64,000 nt of DNA, from NCBI RefSeq assembly GCF_900099905.1, contig NZ_FNEE01000004.1, positions 124,001 to 188,000 on the forward strand, read 5' to 3'. This stretch comes from Mesorhizobium muleiense (GTDB lineage: Bacteria > Pseudomonadota > Alphaproteobacteria > Rhizobiales > Rhizobiaceae). The translations under genes were made by a program, and so were the position numbers. Shown here piece after piece: positions 28,534-38,204 of the stretch. The notes under the pieces are model-generated. The model did not search any database and was not told where the DNA came from. It worked only from the letters and a program-made list of their open reading frames with translations. Numbering within the stretch: the first letter of the stretch is position 1; each line of letters starts with the position of its first letter.

Positions 28534-29439
28534 TCAGACGATCTTGCTTTGGTCTCGCCCGGCGCCGACCAGCACCAGCATGGCGACGAGCAACAGATAC
28601 ATCCAGGCGTCGCGCCACTCGACCGGGAAGTAGCCGGCCCACAGCGATTCGGCCATGCCGAAAGCGGCAGCGCCAAGTGCTGCCCGCGACGGCGAGAGAT
28701 AGCCGCCCACCGCCGTCACGAATAGGATTTTCAGCCCATAGACCAGGCCGGAGCCGAAGCTGATGTTGCCATAGTAAAGGCCGGCGAGGACACCGGCCAG
28801 CGCCGCGCAAAGGCCGCCGGCGAGCACCGCGTGCCGAAACACCGCGCGCACGTCGACGCCGCACATGGCGGCGGCTTTGGGGTCGTCGGACACGGCGCGC
28901 CAGCGCCGGCCGAAACTCGAGCGGGCGAACGCCCAGGAGGCGAGCACAATGGTTGCCACGACGATCCCGCAGTCGAGCAATTGGATAAGCGTCAGGGTGG
29001 CATTGAAGTTGGCCCCGTTCGCAAAAATGATGGGCTGGGCCAGCATTGGCGGCAGCCACAGATCATGCGTGTCAGCGGCGATGCGGCTTGCCTCCGACAG
29101 CAGCAGCAATATGCCCAGCGTCGTCACCACGATCGCATTGGGCGTGCGGTCGGCCAGCGGCTCGAAGATGCTGCGCGACAGGACATGGCTGATCAGCCCC
29201 GCATACAGGAACGCCGCGACAATACCGAGCGCGACGGCGGCGAACAGGGTCAGCCACAGGGCCTGATAGCCGAAGGCCGCGGTGAGGATCATCGTCTGTC
29301 CGCAAAAGGCGAACAGCGCCCCATAGGCGAGGTTCGTCCGGTGCAGGATGCCGTTGGTCAGCACATAGCCGAAGGCGAGCAGGGCATAGAGCGCGCCGGA
29401 ATGCAGCCCGTTCAGCACCTGCTGGAAGAAATAGAGCAT
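28534..29439 (-). CDS. livH: branched-chain amino acid-type ABC permease (LivH family), orphan
   Basis: This 301-residue integral-membrane permease has about eight helices and LivH features: LNGLHSGALYALLAFGYVLT at the N-terminus, TLGILLLLSEASRIA, and the EAA-like coupling region FGRRWRAVSDDPKAAAMCGV. No LivM, LivG, LivF or binding protein is encoded nearby, so it must either work with distant subunits or be a relic. It diverges from the CGNR gene by 100 bases. Branched-chain specificity is only the family default; these transporters also carry urea, amides and aromatics. Confidence 0.85.
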   Translation of the reverse strand: MLYFFQQVLNGLHSGALYALLAFGYVLTNGILHRTNLAYGALFAFCGQTMILTAAFGYQALWLTLFAAVALGIVAAFLYAGLISHVLSRSIFEPLADRTPNAIVVTTLGILLLLSEASRIAADTHDLWLPPMLAQPIIFANGANFNATLTLIQLLDCGIVVATIVLASWAFARSSFGRRWRAVSDDPKAAAMCGVDVRAVFRHAVLAGGLCAALAGVLAGLYYGNISFGSGLVYGLKILFVTAVGGYLSPSRAALGAAAFGMAESLWAGYFPVEWRDAWMYLLLVAMLVLVGAGRDQSKIV

Positions 29440-29539
29440 GCCAATGTCCTTGGATCGCGGAGAACCGCGTCCGTGCGGAGCAGATTTGCATCGGCAATCT
29501 AACTTGTCAAACGCAGCTTATCGGTTAGAAATAGCGCCC

Positions 29540-30148
29540 ATGACGGTTTCCTGGACCCCGCACCGCTTCACTGGCGGCCTTCTTGCGCTCGACACTGCGA
29601 ACACCGTCGTGCTGCGCGGCGATCCCCGGAAAACCTTCGACCGGTTCAAAGATCCGGCGGAGATCGCCCGTTTCGCCGACACGGCGAGCGTCTTTCGCGC
29701 CGCCGAGCTTGGCGGCAGGCGGCTCGAAGCGCCGTTCCCGGACAAGATCGCGCCGGTCGTGCTGGCGATCCGCGAGACGACCGACCGGCTGTTTCGTCGT
29801 GCGGTGTCGAAGGGCGCGGTCACTACAGGCGATCTGCCTGGCTTCCTGAAGGCCTGCGCCGACGGTCTCGCGGACGGCCGCACCGAGATCGGTGCGCCGG
29901 GACGGCCGTTCGGCGAGCCGGCGACGCCCATCGCCTTCGAGGCGGCACTGGCGGTTTCCGCACTGTCGCTGCTGCAGGCTGACACCGTCGCAAGGCTGAG
30001 GATCTGCCCCAATTGCAGCTGGTTGTTTCTCGACCGAAGCCGCAATTCCAGCCGTCGTTGGTGCGACATGGCGGTGTGCGGCAACCGCCAGAAGGCAAGT
30101 CGCCACTATCGCCGCCGAACGGCAGCCAGAGGGACCGCCAATGTCTAG
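29540..30148 (+). CDS. ABATE/CGNR zinc-finger putative regulator
   Basis: This 202-residue protein has the ABATE N-terminal domain (about 8-140; GGLLALDTANTVVLRG) and a C-terminal CGNR zinc finger. The finger has CPNCSWLFLD followed by RRWCDMAVCGNRQK, giving a CxxC...CxxxxC arrangement thought to bind DNA. ATG 29540 begins at the family start. The gene overlaps the following lipoprotein gene by 8 bases. The regulated target is not known. Confidence 0.88.
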   Translation: MTVSWTPHRFTGGLLALDTANTVVLRGDPRKTFDRFKDPAEIARFADTASVFRAAELGGRRLEAPFPDKIAPVVLAIRETTDRLFRRAVSKGAVTTGDLPGFLKACADGLADGRTEIGAPGRPFGEPATPIAFEAALAVSALSLLQADTVARLRICPNCSWLFLDRSRNSSRRWCDMAVCGNRQKASRHYRRRTAARGTANV

Positions 30149-30680
30149 GAAAATCTTGCGCCTGATCGTTGTCGGCGCCATGCTCGTGGCCGCGGCAACG
30201 CTCGGCGCCTGCCGCGATACCGGCAAGGACGGCGAAGGCAGATTGTTCGAGATTTCCGGCAGGCTGGTCGTCTTCAATTATCGCCTCGCAAGGGCAACCT
30301 TTGTCGTCACGCTGAGGCCGCTGCAGCCTATGGAGGAAGGACAGGTTGCGGTCGCCAGCTTCCAGAACCCAGCAGGCGGCGAGCCACTGATCGTCGAACA
30401 GAAAATTTGGCCGAAGCTCGGCAAGGTGTCGCTGGAGAGCCCGGCGCTTTCCTGCATCGTCAAGGACAAGCCCTATGCGATCTCGATCAGCATCAAGGAT
30501 GCCAACGGTGCAATCCTCCAGAAGATCGACACCACGCTGATGTCGACGCAGGACCAATCGGTCCTGCCCGACCGGCCGCTGGTCATCGATCAACTCTATA
30601 CGCCCAATCCAGAGCTTGCCGGTCATCCGGACGGCAAGCTGCCGGGCGCGCCCAAGCCCGACTGTTCGAAGGCCGGCTGA
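30141..30680 (+). CDS. putative lipoprotein of unknown function
   Basis: This 179-residue protein has an N-terminal signal with a lipobox at LGAC (Cys24), predicting a membrane-anchored lipoprotein. The mature part is soluble and beta-rich (RLVVFNYRLARATFVVTLRP, KPYAISISIKDANG). It ends with a Pro-rich tail with a single cysteine (PKPDCSKAG). I do not recognise a named domain. It overlaps the CGNR gene and is followed by the indolepyruvate oxidoreductase gene after 221 bases. Confidence 0.8.
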   Translation: MSRKILRLIVVGAMLVAAATLGACRDTGKDGEGRLFEISGRLVVFNYRLARATFVVTLRPLQPMEEGQVAVASFQNPAGGEPLIVEQKIWPKLGKVSLESPALSCIVKDKPYAISISIKDANGAILQKIDTTLMSTQDQSVLPDRPLVIDQLYTPNPELAGHPDGKLPGAPKPDCSKAG

Positions 30681-30901
30681 CGCAAACATCGCCGGTATCA
30701 GTCGCGGCCGGAATTTTCTTGGCGCTGACGGACCAATTGGTGCGCGTTTCTTACAGAATCGGGCGTGGACCGGATCGTTTGTTGCGCCTCGCCTGGCATC
30801 TTCGATTTTGTTTGACCTGCCCGGCAAGGGGAGAAACACTGCAGCCTCCAACTCCGAAGTTGGCTGCGCTCGAACTGCGGCCTCCGCAGAGGAAATGCCT
30901 G

Positions 30902-33900
30902 ATGACGCTGCATGATGTCGCGCTCGACGACAAGTTCGACCTGCGAAAGGAGCGCATCTTCCTTTCCGGCGCGCAGGCGGTCATCCGAATGCTTTTGATG
31001 CAGCGCGAGCGCGACCGCCGGGCTGGCCTGAACACCGCTGGCTTCGTCTCCGGCTATCGCGGCTCGCCGCTCGGCGGCCTCGACATGCAGCTTTGGAAGG
31101 CCAGGAAGCAGCTCGCCCAGTCGGACATCGTCTTCCAGCCCGGCCTCAACGAGGAACTCGCGGCCACCGCCTGCTGGGGATCGCAGCAGGCCGAATTGCT
31201 GGGCGAGGGCACGCATGACGGCGTCTTTTCGGTCTGGTACGGCAAGGGACCGGGCGTCGACCGCTCCGGCGACGTCTTCCGCCATGCCAATCTCGCCGGC
31301 TCGTCAAGACATGGCGGCGTGCTCGCCCTGATGGGCGACGACCACATGGCCGAGTCCTCGACCAACGCGCACGCGACCGAGTTCCTGTTTGTCGACACCA
31401 TGGTGCCGATCCTCAATCCGGCCGGGGTCCAGGAGATCATCGACTATGGGCTCTATGGCATTGCCATGTCGCGCTTAGCCGGCACCTGGGCGGCGATCAA
31501 ATGCGTCAAGGACAACATCGAATCGACGGCTTCGGTCGATGCAGCGCTCGAACGGCTTGATATCGTCGTCCCGGACTTCGACATGCCGCCCGGCGGCCTC
31601 AACATCCGCAACGAGATCGATATGCTCGGCCAGGAGGAGCGACTGCATGAATACAAACGCGCCGCCGCTTCGGCCTTTATCCACGCCAACAGGCTGAACC
31701 GGATCGTCTATTCCGGCGGCAGTGGCCCGAAGCTTGGCATCGTCACCGTCGGCAAGAGCTATCTTGACGTTCGCCAGGCGCTGGAAGACATCGGCGTCGA
31801 CGAAGCCGCCGCCAACCGCATCGGCATCAGGCTGTTCAAGGTTGGCTGCCCGTGGCCGCTCGACCTGCAGCACATCACTGACTTCGCTCGCGGCCTCGAC
31901 ACCATCGTCGTCGTCGAAGAGAAACGCTCGCTGATCGAGGTGCAACTGCGCGAGAACCTTTACGGCACCGCCATGCAGCCGGTCATCGTCGGCAAGAAGG
32001 ACGAGCGCGGCGACGGGCTGTTCCCGGCCAAGGGCGCGCTCGATCCCAACGACATCGCCATCGCGCTCGGCGAGAGAATCTTGCGGACGATCGGTCCGTC
32101 GGACGAGATCGCCGCGCGGGTGGCGAAACTTCGCCAGTTCCAGGCGATGCTCGCCGAGACAACAGACATTGCCTCGCGCACGCCCTTCTTCTGCTCCGGC
32201 TGTCCGCACAATTCCTCGACCAAGGTGCCCGACGGCTCGCGCGCCGCCGCTGGCATCGGCTGCCATTTCATGGCGCTGTGGATGGATCGCAACACCGTAG
32301 GTTTCACCGCCATGGGCGGTGAGGGCGCGCAATGGGTCGGCCAGGCGCCGTTCTCGAAGCGCGACCACATCTTCCAGAATCTCGGCGACGGCACCTACAA
32401 CCACTCCGGCGCGCTGGCGATCCGCTTCGCGCTGTCGACCGACGCCAACATCACCTACAAGATCCTCTACAACGACGCCGTCGCCATGACCGGCGGCCAG
32501 CCGCACGAGGGTGGCCTGACCGTGGACATGATTGCCAGGCAGGTGCGGGCCGAGGGCGTCGGGCGGATCGCCATCGTCACCGACGAACCGGCCAAATATA
32601 CCGGCAAGGTCGAATTCCCTGCAGCCGCCACCATCCATCACCGCGACGACCTCGACCTCGTGCAGCGCGAATTGCGCGCGGTCAGGGGCACATCCGTGCT
32701 GATCTACGACCAGACCTGCGCCGCCGAAAAGCGCCGCCGCCGCAAGCGCGGCACTTTCCCCGATCCCGACAAGCGCGTCTTCATCAACGAACTGGTCTGC
32801 GAAGGCTGCGGCGATTGTGGGGTGCAGTCGAATTGTGTGTCGATCCAGCCGGTCGAGACCGAATTCGGCCGCAAGCGCAAGATCGATCAGTCGAGCTGCA
32901 ACAAGGATTTCTCCTGCATCAACGGCTTCTGTCCGTCCTTCGTCACCGTGCATGGCGCCAAGATCAGGAAGGCCGAGGGTATGGCCGGCACCACCGATCC
33001 GCTCGACGGCGTGCCCGCGCCCGCGGAATTCCCGCTCGGTGACCAAGGCTGGGCGGCGATCATCGACGGCGTCGGCGGCACCGGCGTCGTCACCATCGGC
33101 GCGGTGCTTGGCATGGCGGCTCATCTCGAAGACAAGGGCTGCGGCATGATCGACATGGCCGGCCTTGCCCAGAAGGGCGGCTCGGTGTTCACCCATGTCC
33201 GCATCGCGCGCAGCCCAGGCGATATCCATGCCATCCGCGTTTCGGCCGGCAAGGCAGACCTTGTGCTTGGCTGCGACCTTGTCGTGTCGGGCGCCCAAAA
33301 GGTGCTCGCCGCGGTGCGCGAAGGCCACACGATCTTCCTCGCCAACACCGCGGAGATCATGCCCGGCGAGTTTACCCGGTCGGCCGATTTCTCGCTGCCG
33401 GTTGAGCGGCTGAAAAAGGCGATCCGCACTGCCGCCGGCGACGACAAGGCGCATTTTTTCGATGCCACCCGCACCGCCACCGCGCTGTTCGGCAGCTCGC
33501 TCGGCGCCAACATGTTCATGCTCGGCTTCGCCTTTCAGCATGGCGGCTTGCCGCTGTCTGCCGAGGCAGTCGAAAAGGCGATCGAGCTCAACGGCCAGTC
33601 GGTGGCGATGAACGTCTCAGCCTTCCGCTGGGGCCGCCGCGCCTCCCACCAGCCGGATTTCGTGCGCGCCCTCGTCGTCCAGCCGGGCACGGCTGCACAG
33701 AACACCGCTGTCGCCGAGACGCTCGATGACGTCATCGCCCGCCGCGTCGCCTTCCTCACCGCCTATCAGAACGCCGCTTATGGCAAGCGCTATGCCGACA
33801 AAGTGGCCGTGCTGCGCAAGGCCGAAGCCAGCGTGGCGCCCGGTTCGACTGATGTGACCGAAGCCGCCGCGAGGAACCTGTTCAAGCTGATGGCGATCAA

Positions 33901-34381
33901 GGACGAATACGAGGTGGCAAGGCTCTACACCGATGGCTCCTTTGCCGCTGAACTGGGCAAGCAGTTCCAGAGCTACGACAAACTCGAATTCCATCTCGCG
34001 CCGCCGATCATGGCCAGGCGCGGCAAGGACGGCAAGCCGAGGAAGTCGAGCTTCGGTCCCTGGATGATGAAGGGATTCCGCCTGCTGGCAGCGATGAAAG
34101 GCTTGCGCGGCACGGTCTTTGATGTGTTCGGCTACAGCTCCGAAAGGCGTATGGAACGGCAGCTTCTTGCGCAGTACGAGGCCGACCTGGAGCTTGTCGC
34201 CGGCGCGCTGGCGCCAGGCAAGGTCGAGGCCGCGGCAGCGCTTGCCTCGGTGCCGGCGCTCATTCGCGGCTATGGTCACGTCAGGCAGGCCAGCGCCGAA
34301 AAGGCCGCTGGCGAGCGCTTGAGGCTGCTCGATCGCCTGGCGAAGACACCGGCTCGGCCGGAACTCCAGGCCGCCGAGTGA
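30902..34381 (+). CDS. indolepyruvate ferredoxin oxidoreductase, fused alpha-beta
   Basis: This 1159-residue protein fuses the IorA and IorB functions and oxidatively decarboxylates indolepyruvate and other aryl 2-oxoacids to acyl-CoA. N-terminal ThDP pyrimidine-binding domain: VSGYRGSPLGGLDMQLW. Mid-region ThDP domain: CSGCPHNSSTKVPDGS and GGEGAQWVGQAPF. A cysteine-rich Fe-S segment follows (CEGCGDCGVQSNC...CNKDFSCINGFCPSF, about 630-680). The gamma-type domain starts near GVGGTGVVTIGAVLGMAA, followed by a C-terminal DUF6537-like region. ATG 30902 is the first start that keeps family homology. It probably takes part in aromatic amino-acid breakdown. Confidence 0.93.
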   Translation: MTLHDVALDDKFDLRKERIFLSGAQAVIRMLLMQRERDRRAGLNTAGFVSGYRGSPLGGLDMQLWKARKQLAQSDIVFQPGLNEELAATACWGSQQAELLGEGTHDGVFSVWYGKGPGVDRSGDVFRHANLAGSSRHGGVLALMGDDHMAESSTNAHATEFLFVDTMVPILNPAGVQEIIDYGLYGIAMSRLAGTWAAIKCVKDNIESTASVDAALERLDIVVPDFDMPPGGLNIRNEIDMLGQEERLHEYKRAAASAFIHANRLNRIVYSGGSGPKLGIVTVGKSYLDVRQALEDIGVDEAAANRIGIRLFKVGCPWPLDLQHITDFARGLDTIVVVEEKRSLIEVQLRENLYGTAMQPVIVGKKDERGDGLFPAKGALDPNDIAIALGERILRTIGPSDEIAARVAKLRQFQAMLAETTDIASRTPFFCSGCPHNSSTKVPDGSRAAAGIGCHFMALWMDRNTVGFTAMGGEGAQWVGQAPFSKRDHIFQNLGDGTYNHSGALAIRFALSTDANITYKILYNDAVAMTGGQPHEGGLTVDMIARQVRAEGVGRIAIVTDEPAKYTGKVEFPAAATIHHRDDLDLVQRELRAVRGTSVLIYDQTCAAEKRRRRKRGTFPDPDKRVFINELVCEGCGDCGVQSNCVSIQPVETEFGRKRKIDQSSCNKDFSCINGFCPSFVTVHGAKIRKAEGMAGTTDPLDGVPAPAEFPLGDQGWAAIIDGVGGTGVVTIGAVLGMAAHLEDKGCGMIDMAGLAQKGGSVFTHVRIARSPGDIHAIRVSAGKADLVLGCDLVVSGAQKVLAAVREGHTIFLANTAEIMPGEFTRSADFSLPVERLKKAIRTAAGDDKAHFFDATRTATALFGSSLGANMFMLGFAFQHGGLPLSAEAVEKAIELNGQSVAMNVSAFRWGRRASHQPDFVRALVVQPGTAAQNTAVAETLDDVIARRVAFLTAYQNAAYGKRYADKVAVLRKAEASVAPGSTDVTEAAARNLFKLMAIKDEYEVARLYTDGSFAAELGKQFQSYDKLEFHLAPPIMARRGKDGKPRKSSFGPWMMKGFRLLAAMKGLRGTVFDVFGYSSERRMERQLLAQYEADLELVAGALAPGKVEAAAALASVPALIRGYGHVRQASAEKAAGERLRLLDRLAKTPARPELQAAE

Positions 34382-34461
34382 ATGCCTTATCTGAAGAAAC
34401 TCAACAGGCTTGACGCAGGCCCGAGATGGCCCCTCTAAACCTTTCTTAATGCGGTTATGAC

Positions 34462-36801
34462 ATGACTGCGGTTCGCGCGACACCGCAGGTCATGAACATA
34501 GATCGACCCGACGACATATCCGAGGACGTATACGTTGGCTTCGTTCGCTCGCTGTTTCGCGACGCGGGCATCTTGCTCGTTGGCGCCTTCACGCAAGGCG
34601 CTATGGCCTTGCTCGTGTATTGGAAAACGTCTGCGGCAATCTATCTCGCTCTCGCCATCCTGATGGTTGCCGCTAGCATCGGCCGTTATCTTGCGATCCG
34701 GAGGGTCAGTCCCGACACCATCGTCACCTACGAATCCGCGCTTGCCTGGGAACGCTACTACATTGTTGCCGGGACGATTCATGGGTCCGCGGTCGGACTT
34801 TTCGCGTTCGTATGCCTCTACGTGGTTCCGGACCTGTTTGGCGAGATTGCAGCGGTGTCGCTGGTGTTGGCAAGCACCATCACCATCGCCGGCCGCAATT
34901 TCGGCTCCCGAAAGATGGTGGCCATCCTGTCCGTGTCCGTGGTCGCGCCGATTGCGGTCGGCCTGATGCTGAAGGGCGACGTGTACAATGTCATTTTGGG
35001 CCTCTTCGTCATCCCCTTCATGTTCACCATCAACAAGATGGCGCATCTTGTGCGAAAGGTGCTATTTACAGCAATCAGCGAAGAGAAGAAGGCGAACCGC
35101 CTCGCCCAGCGCTTCAATCGGGCGCTGAACACCATGTCGCACGGGCTTGTCATGCTCGGCCCTGATGGCCGGGTGGTGGTGGCCAATGCCGAAGCCGCGC
35201 ATCTGATGTCGCTCAAGTCGCCCGACGCGCTGCTCGGGCGATCGATCCACGGCCTGCTGATGCGCGGCGTTGCCGGCGGCATGCTGGCGCCGAAGGACTG
35301 CCGCTACATCGAGGCCCAGCTCACGCGCGCCCTGCGCGAGGGCCGCGACCGCAAGGTTCTCGTCTCGCTCGCGAATGGGCAGCACTATGAGTTCTCGGCG
35401 CGTGAGGGCAGCCAGGAACTGGGCGTCATCACCTTCGAGGATGTGACGGCCCGCGTCGAGGCAGAAAGCAAGATCCGCTTCATGGCGCGCTACGACAGCC
35501 TCACCGGCCTGCCCAACCGCGCCTATTTCCACGAGTTGATCGGAGAGGCGATGGCATCCGGCGATCTCGAGCGTCTCTGCGGGCTCGCCGTGCTCGACCT
35601 CGACGACTTCAAGAACGTCAACGACACGCTTGGCCACCCGGTCGGCGACGGATTGATCTACGCCGTCGCGGAGCGGCTGGCAGCGATCGCAGGACCAGGC
35701 GTCACCGTCAGCCGTTTCGGCGGCGACGAGTTCATGATCTTTTTCGATCGCGTTGAGGATGAGAGCCACCTGACCAGCCAAATCGACGGGATTTTCGATG
35801 AACTGCAGGGCGAGGTCGACGTCGCCGGCCATGGGCTGCGCATCCAGGCCAGCGGTGGCGCGGTGCTTTCGCGGGTCAGGGACACCGATGTCGACGCCAT
35901 GATCGTCAAGGCGGATCTCGCGCTCTACAAGGCCAAGGAACTCGGCAAGAACACTTGGCGGTTGTTCCAGGCCTCGATGGATGCGGCGTTTCGCGATCGT
36001 CAGCTGATGAAGGCGGATCTGCGCACCGCGGTGGAAAGCAAGGCGTTGCGGGTGGTTTATCAGCCGATCGTCGCGATGAGCACGATGCGGATCGCCAGTT
36101 GCGAGGCGCTGTGTCGTTGGGATCACCCCGATCTCGGACCGATCTCGCCCAGCATCTTCATTCCGCTGGCCGAAGAAATGGGCATCATTTCCGAGATCAG
36201 CACGTTTGTCCTGCAGGCGGCATGTGCCGAATGCGTCAAATGGCCCGACCCGACCAGCGTCTCGGTCAACCTTTCGGCCAAGGATTTCCGCAGCAGTGGC
36301 ATCGTCCAGAAAGTCCGTGATGCGCTCGCCAACTCCGGCCTCGCCGCTGGCCGCTTGGAAATCGAGGTCACCGAGACCGCGCTTCTCGACGACAAATCGC
36401 TGACGCGTCAGTATATCGAGGAGTTGAAACGGCTTGGCGTGCGCATTGCGCTAGACGACTTCGGCACGGGCTATTCGAGCTTGAGCTATCTCCACAAGCT
36501 GCCGCTCGACAAGGTCAAGATTGACCGCTCGTTCCTGATGGACGTCACCCACAACCCGAGTTCGCTCGCGCTGTTGAAGGGCGTGGTCGAACTGATCAGA
36601 GTTCTCGGTCTCAACGTGACTATCGAGGGCGTTGAGACATACGAGCAGCTCAAGATTCTGACGCATTCTATCAAACCGGATATGGTCCAGGGCTTTTTGT
36701 TTGGTTCAGCGCTGACAGCGTCCGGCATCGGAACGATGGCTACCACGGTCTGGCCATTCGCCATCGATAAAAAGCCTGCGGGCAAACGAGCGCTTAGCTG
36801 A
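34462..36801 (+). CDS. membrane GGDEF-EAL cyclic-di-GMP enzyme with PAS-like domain
   Basis: This 779-residue signalling protein has an N-terminal membrane region of about five to six helices (residues 35-200), a PAS-like sensor (about 215-330), a diguanylate cyclase domain with intact RFGGDEF (418-424), and an EAL phosphodiesterase domain with E548-A549-L550, DDFGTGYSSL and TIEGVET intact. Both catalytic halves could be active, making or breaking cyclic di-GMP. ATG 34462 or the later Met12 may be the start. It is followed by a FeeM-like N-acyltransferase gene on the same strand after 133 bases. Confidence 0.93.
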   Translation: MTAVRATPQVMNIDRPDDISEDVYVGFVRSLFRDAGILLVGAFTQGAMALLVYWKTSAAIYLALAILMVAASIGRYLAIRRVSPDTIVTYESALAWERYYIVAGTIHGSAVGLFAFVCLYVVPDLFGEIAAVSLVLASTITIAGRNFGSRKMVAILSVSVVAPIAVGLMLKGDVYNVILGLFVIPFMFTINKMAHLVRKVLFTAISEEKKANRLAQRFNRALNTMSHGLVMLGPDGRVVVANAEAAHLMSLKSPDALLGRSIHGLLMRGVAGGMLAPKDCRYIEAQLTRALREGRDRKVLVSLANGQHYEFSAREGSQELGVITFEDVTARVEAESKIRFMARYDSLTGLPNRAYFHELIGEAMASGDLERLCGLAVLDLDDFKNVNDTLGHPVGDGLIYAVAERLAAIAGPGVTVSRFGGDEFMIFFDRVEDESHLTSQIDGIFDELQGEVDVAGHGLRIQASGGAVLSRVRDTDVDAMIVKADLALYKAKELGKNTWRLFQASMDAAFRDRQLMKADLRTAVESKALRVVYQPIVAMSTMRIASCEALCRWDHPDLGPISPSIFIPLAEEMGIISEISTFVLQAACAECVKWPDPTSVSVNLSAKDFRSSGIVQKVRDALANSGLAAGRLEIEVTETALLDDKSLTRQYIEELKRLGVRIALDDFGTGYSSLSYLHKLPLDKVKIDRSFLMDVTHNPSSLALLKGVVELIRVLGLNVTIEGVETYEQLKILTHSIKPDMVQGFLFGSALTASGIGTMATTVWPFAIDKKPAGKRALS

Positions 36802-36934
36802 TTTCCGCGCTTCATTTTCGACCAACTCGACCAGACGTGCCGCGGCGGCAAGTTAAGGTTAATATTAGGTAAACGACTTCGATTGGATTTCCATCTTTTA
36901 TGCCACGACCGCACACGATAGGTTTTCAGGGAAG

Positions 36935-37726
36935 ATGGCAGAAGGGAATTGTATTGTGGCGGTATCCGATGGGGTTGTTCATGTGGATGACCGACCGACC
37001 GACCTCAGCGGGATGTCTTCCTTCTCGCGCAATGTTTCGACCCTTCTTGAGCGCGTGGAATACAGGCGCTGCGAAAGCGGTGAAGACATGGAGGCGATTT
37101 ACCGGCTTCGCTACAAGGCTTACCGGCTGAACGGCTTTCTGCCTGAATCCAGCGACCAGATGATGATGGATGTGCTCGACGACACGCCGAACTGTTATCG
37201 CTTTGGTGTCTTCGTCGACAATTCCCTCGTGTGTACGCTCCGTCTTCATCATCTGACACCGAGCGAACCTTACGCGCCCGCAATGACCAGATTTGGCGAT
37301 CTGCTTCATCCGCGGCTGCTTCGCGGCGAATCCTTCGTCAATCCGACGCTCTTGGCAGCCGACCCGGACTTCATATCGATGCATCGTGCCCTGCCTTACG
37401 TTACGTTGCGGCTAGCACTAATTGCCAGCGTCCACTTCCAGGTGACGGCGTGTCTCGGCGTGATCCGCAAGGAACACACGGCTTTCTACCAGCGGACTTT
37501 CGGTGCCGTGCAAGTGGGGCAACCGAGAGACTATCCTCCATTCACCGTTCCCGTGGTACTCTATGACGCGAACTACGAGATCAATTTGGAGCGGGTACTC
37601 CAGCGTTTCCCATTCTTTCGGTCGACGCCGATGGAGCAGCGCATGCTGTTTGAGACACCCAGTGCCGGTGAACTCGCGCCGCTGACCATTCTGCCGACCG
37701 CCAAATACTACCGCGAAGCCGCCTGA
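36935..37726 (+). CDS. FeeM-like N-acyl amino acid/homoserine lactone synthase-type acyltransferase
   Basis: This 263-residue protein has the GNAT-type fold of N-acyl amino acid synthases (FeeM core). Family-like segments are YRLRYKAYRLNGFLPESS (the substrate-binding N-terminal half of the LuxI/FeeM fold), DNSLVCTLRLHHLTPSE, ESFVNPTLLAADPDF and a conserved YQRTFGA near residue 187. Such enzymes use acyl-ACP to N-acylate tyrosine, homoserine or another amine. There is no adjacent LuxR gene, so it is unlikely to be a normal quorum-sensing synthase. It sits directly downstream of a cyclic-di-GMP enzyme. The product is unknown. Confidence 0.75.
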   Translation: MAEGNCIVAVSDGVVHVDDRPTDLSGMSSFSRNVSTLLERVEYRRCESGEDMEAIYRLRYKAYRLNGFLPESSDQMMMDVLDDTPNCYRFGVFVDNSLVCTLRLHHLTPSEPYAPAMTRFGDLLHPRLLRGESFVNPTLLAADPDFISMHRALPYVTLRLALIASVHFQVTACLGVIRKEHTAFYQRTFGAVQVGQPRDYPPFTVPVVLYDANYEINLERVLQRFPFFRSTPMEQRMLFETPSAGELAPLTILPTAKYYREAA

Positions 37727-37751
37727 CAATTGGCAAATTGAGAGCGTGGCT

Positions 37752-37776
37752 GGAGCTTTCAGGCCGCTTCGGCGTT
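37752..37776 (+). promoter_or_regulatory. Candidate EcfG (general stress sigma) promoter
   Basis: GGAGC-N16-CGTT differs by one base from the alphaproteobacterial EcfG consensus GGAAC-N16/17-CGTT. It ends 78 bases upstream of the DUF3096 gene. Consensus match only. Confidence 0.3.
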
Positions 37777-37854
37777 CTGGGAGGCGCGCCGGTGGTGCGC
37801 GGACGATGTCAATCTGCATCGCTTCGGCGGAAATTCTACCGAAAGGAACCCGAC

Positions 37855-38004
37855 ATGACCATTCCCACGCTCGCGCTCACTCCGTTGATCTCGCTGATTG
37901 CCGGCGTGCTGATCCTGGTGATGCCGCGACTCCTCAACTACATCGTCGCGCTCTACCTGATCGTCGTCGGCCTGCTTGGGCTGTTTCCGCAACTCGCCGG
38001 CTGA
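37855..38004 (+). CDS. DUF3096 small membrane protein
   Basis: This 49-residue protein consists almost entirely of two hydrophobic helices (TIPTLALTPLISLIAGVLIL and YIVALYLIVVGLLGLF) joined by MPRLLN, the DUF3096 pattern widespread in rhizobia. AAAGGAA 7 bases before ATG 37855 supports this start over the longer upstream frame. Function is unknown. A near-consensus stress promoter lies upstream. Confidence 0.85.
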   Translation: MTIPTLALTPLISLIAGVLILVMPRLLNYIVALYLIVVGLLGLFPQLAG

Positions 38005-38204
38005 AAATGTCGGCAGGCGCGGCGCGTTAGCTGGAAAGCAAGCGCGAGGGCGGCAGCCGCGAGCGCCTCCGAAACGACATCCTGCATCTGGCGGCTCCAA
38101 TTTTCTTTTGAGGCTGTTGTCTCCAGCGATGCGGCAATAGCGCCATTGCCCTCGGCCTGGCTTTTCGCTATGTGCCTGAAAGATGTCTTCGAAGGGGTAT
38201 TCCT

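Noticed and set aside
31475..33541. 688-residue open frame antisense to the indolepyruvate oxidoreductase
   Set aside because: Shadow of the real gene, with no recognisable motifs or ribosome site.
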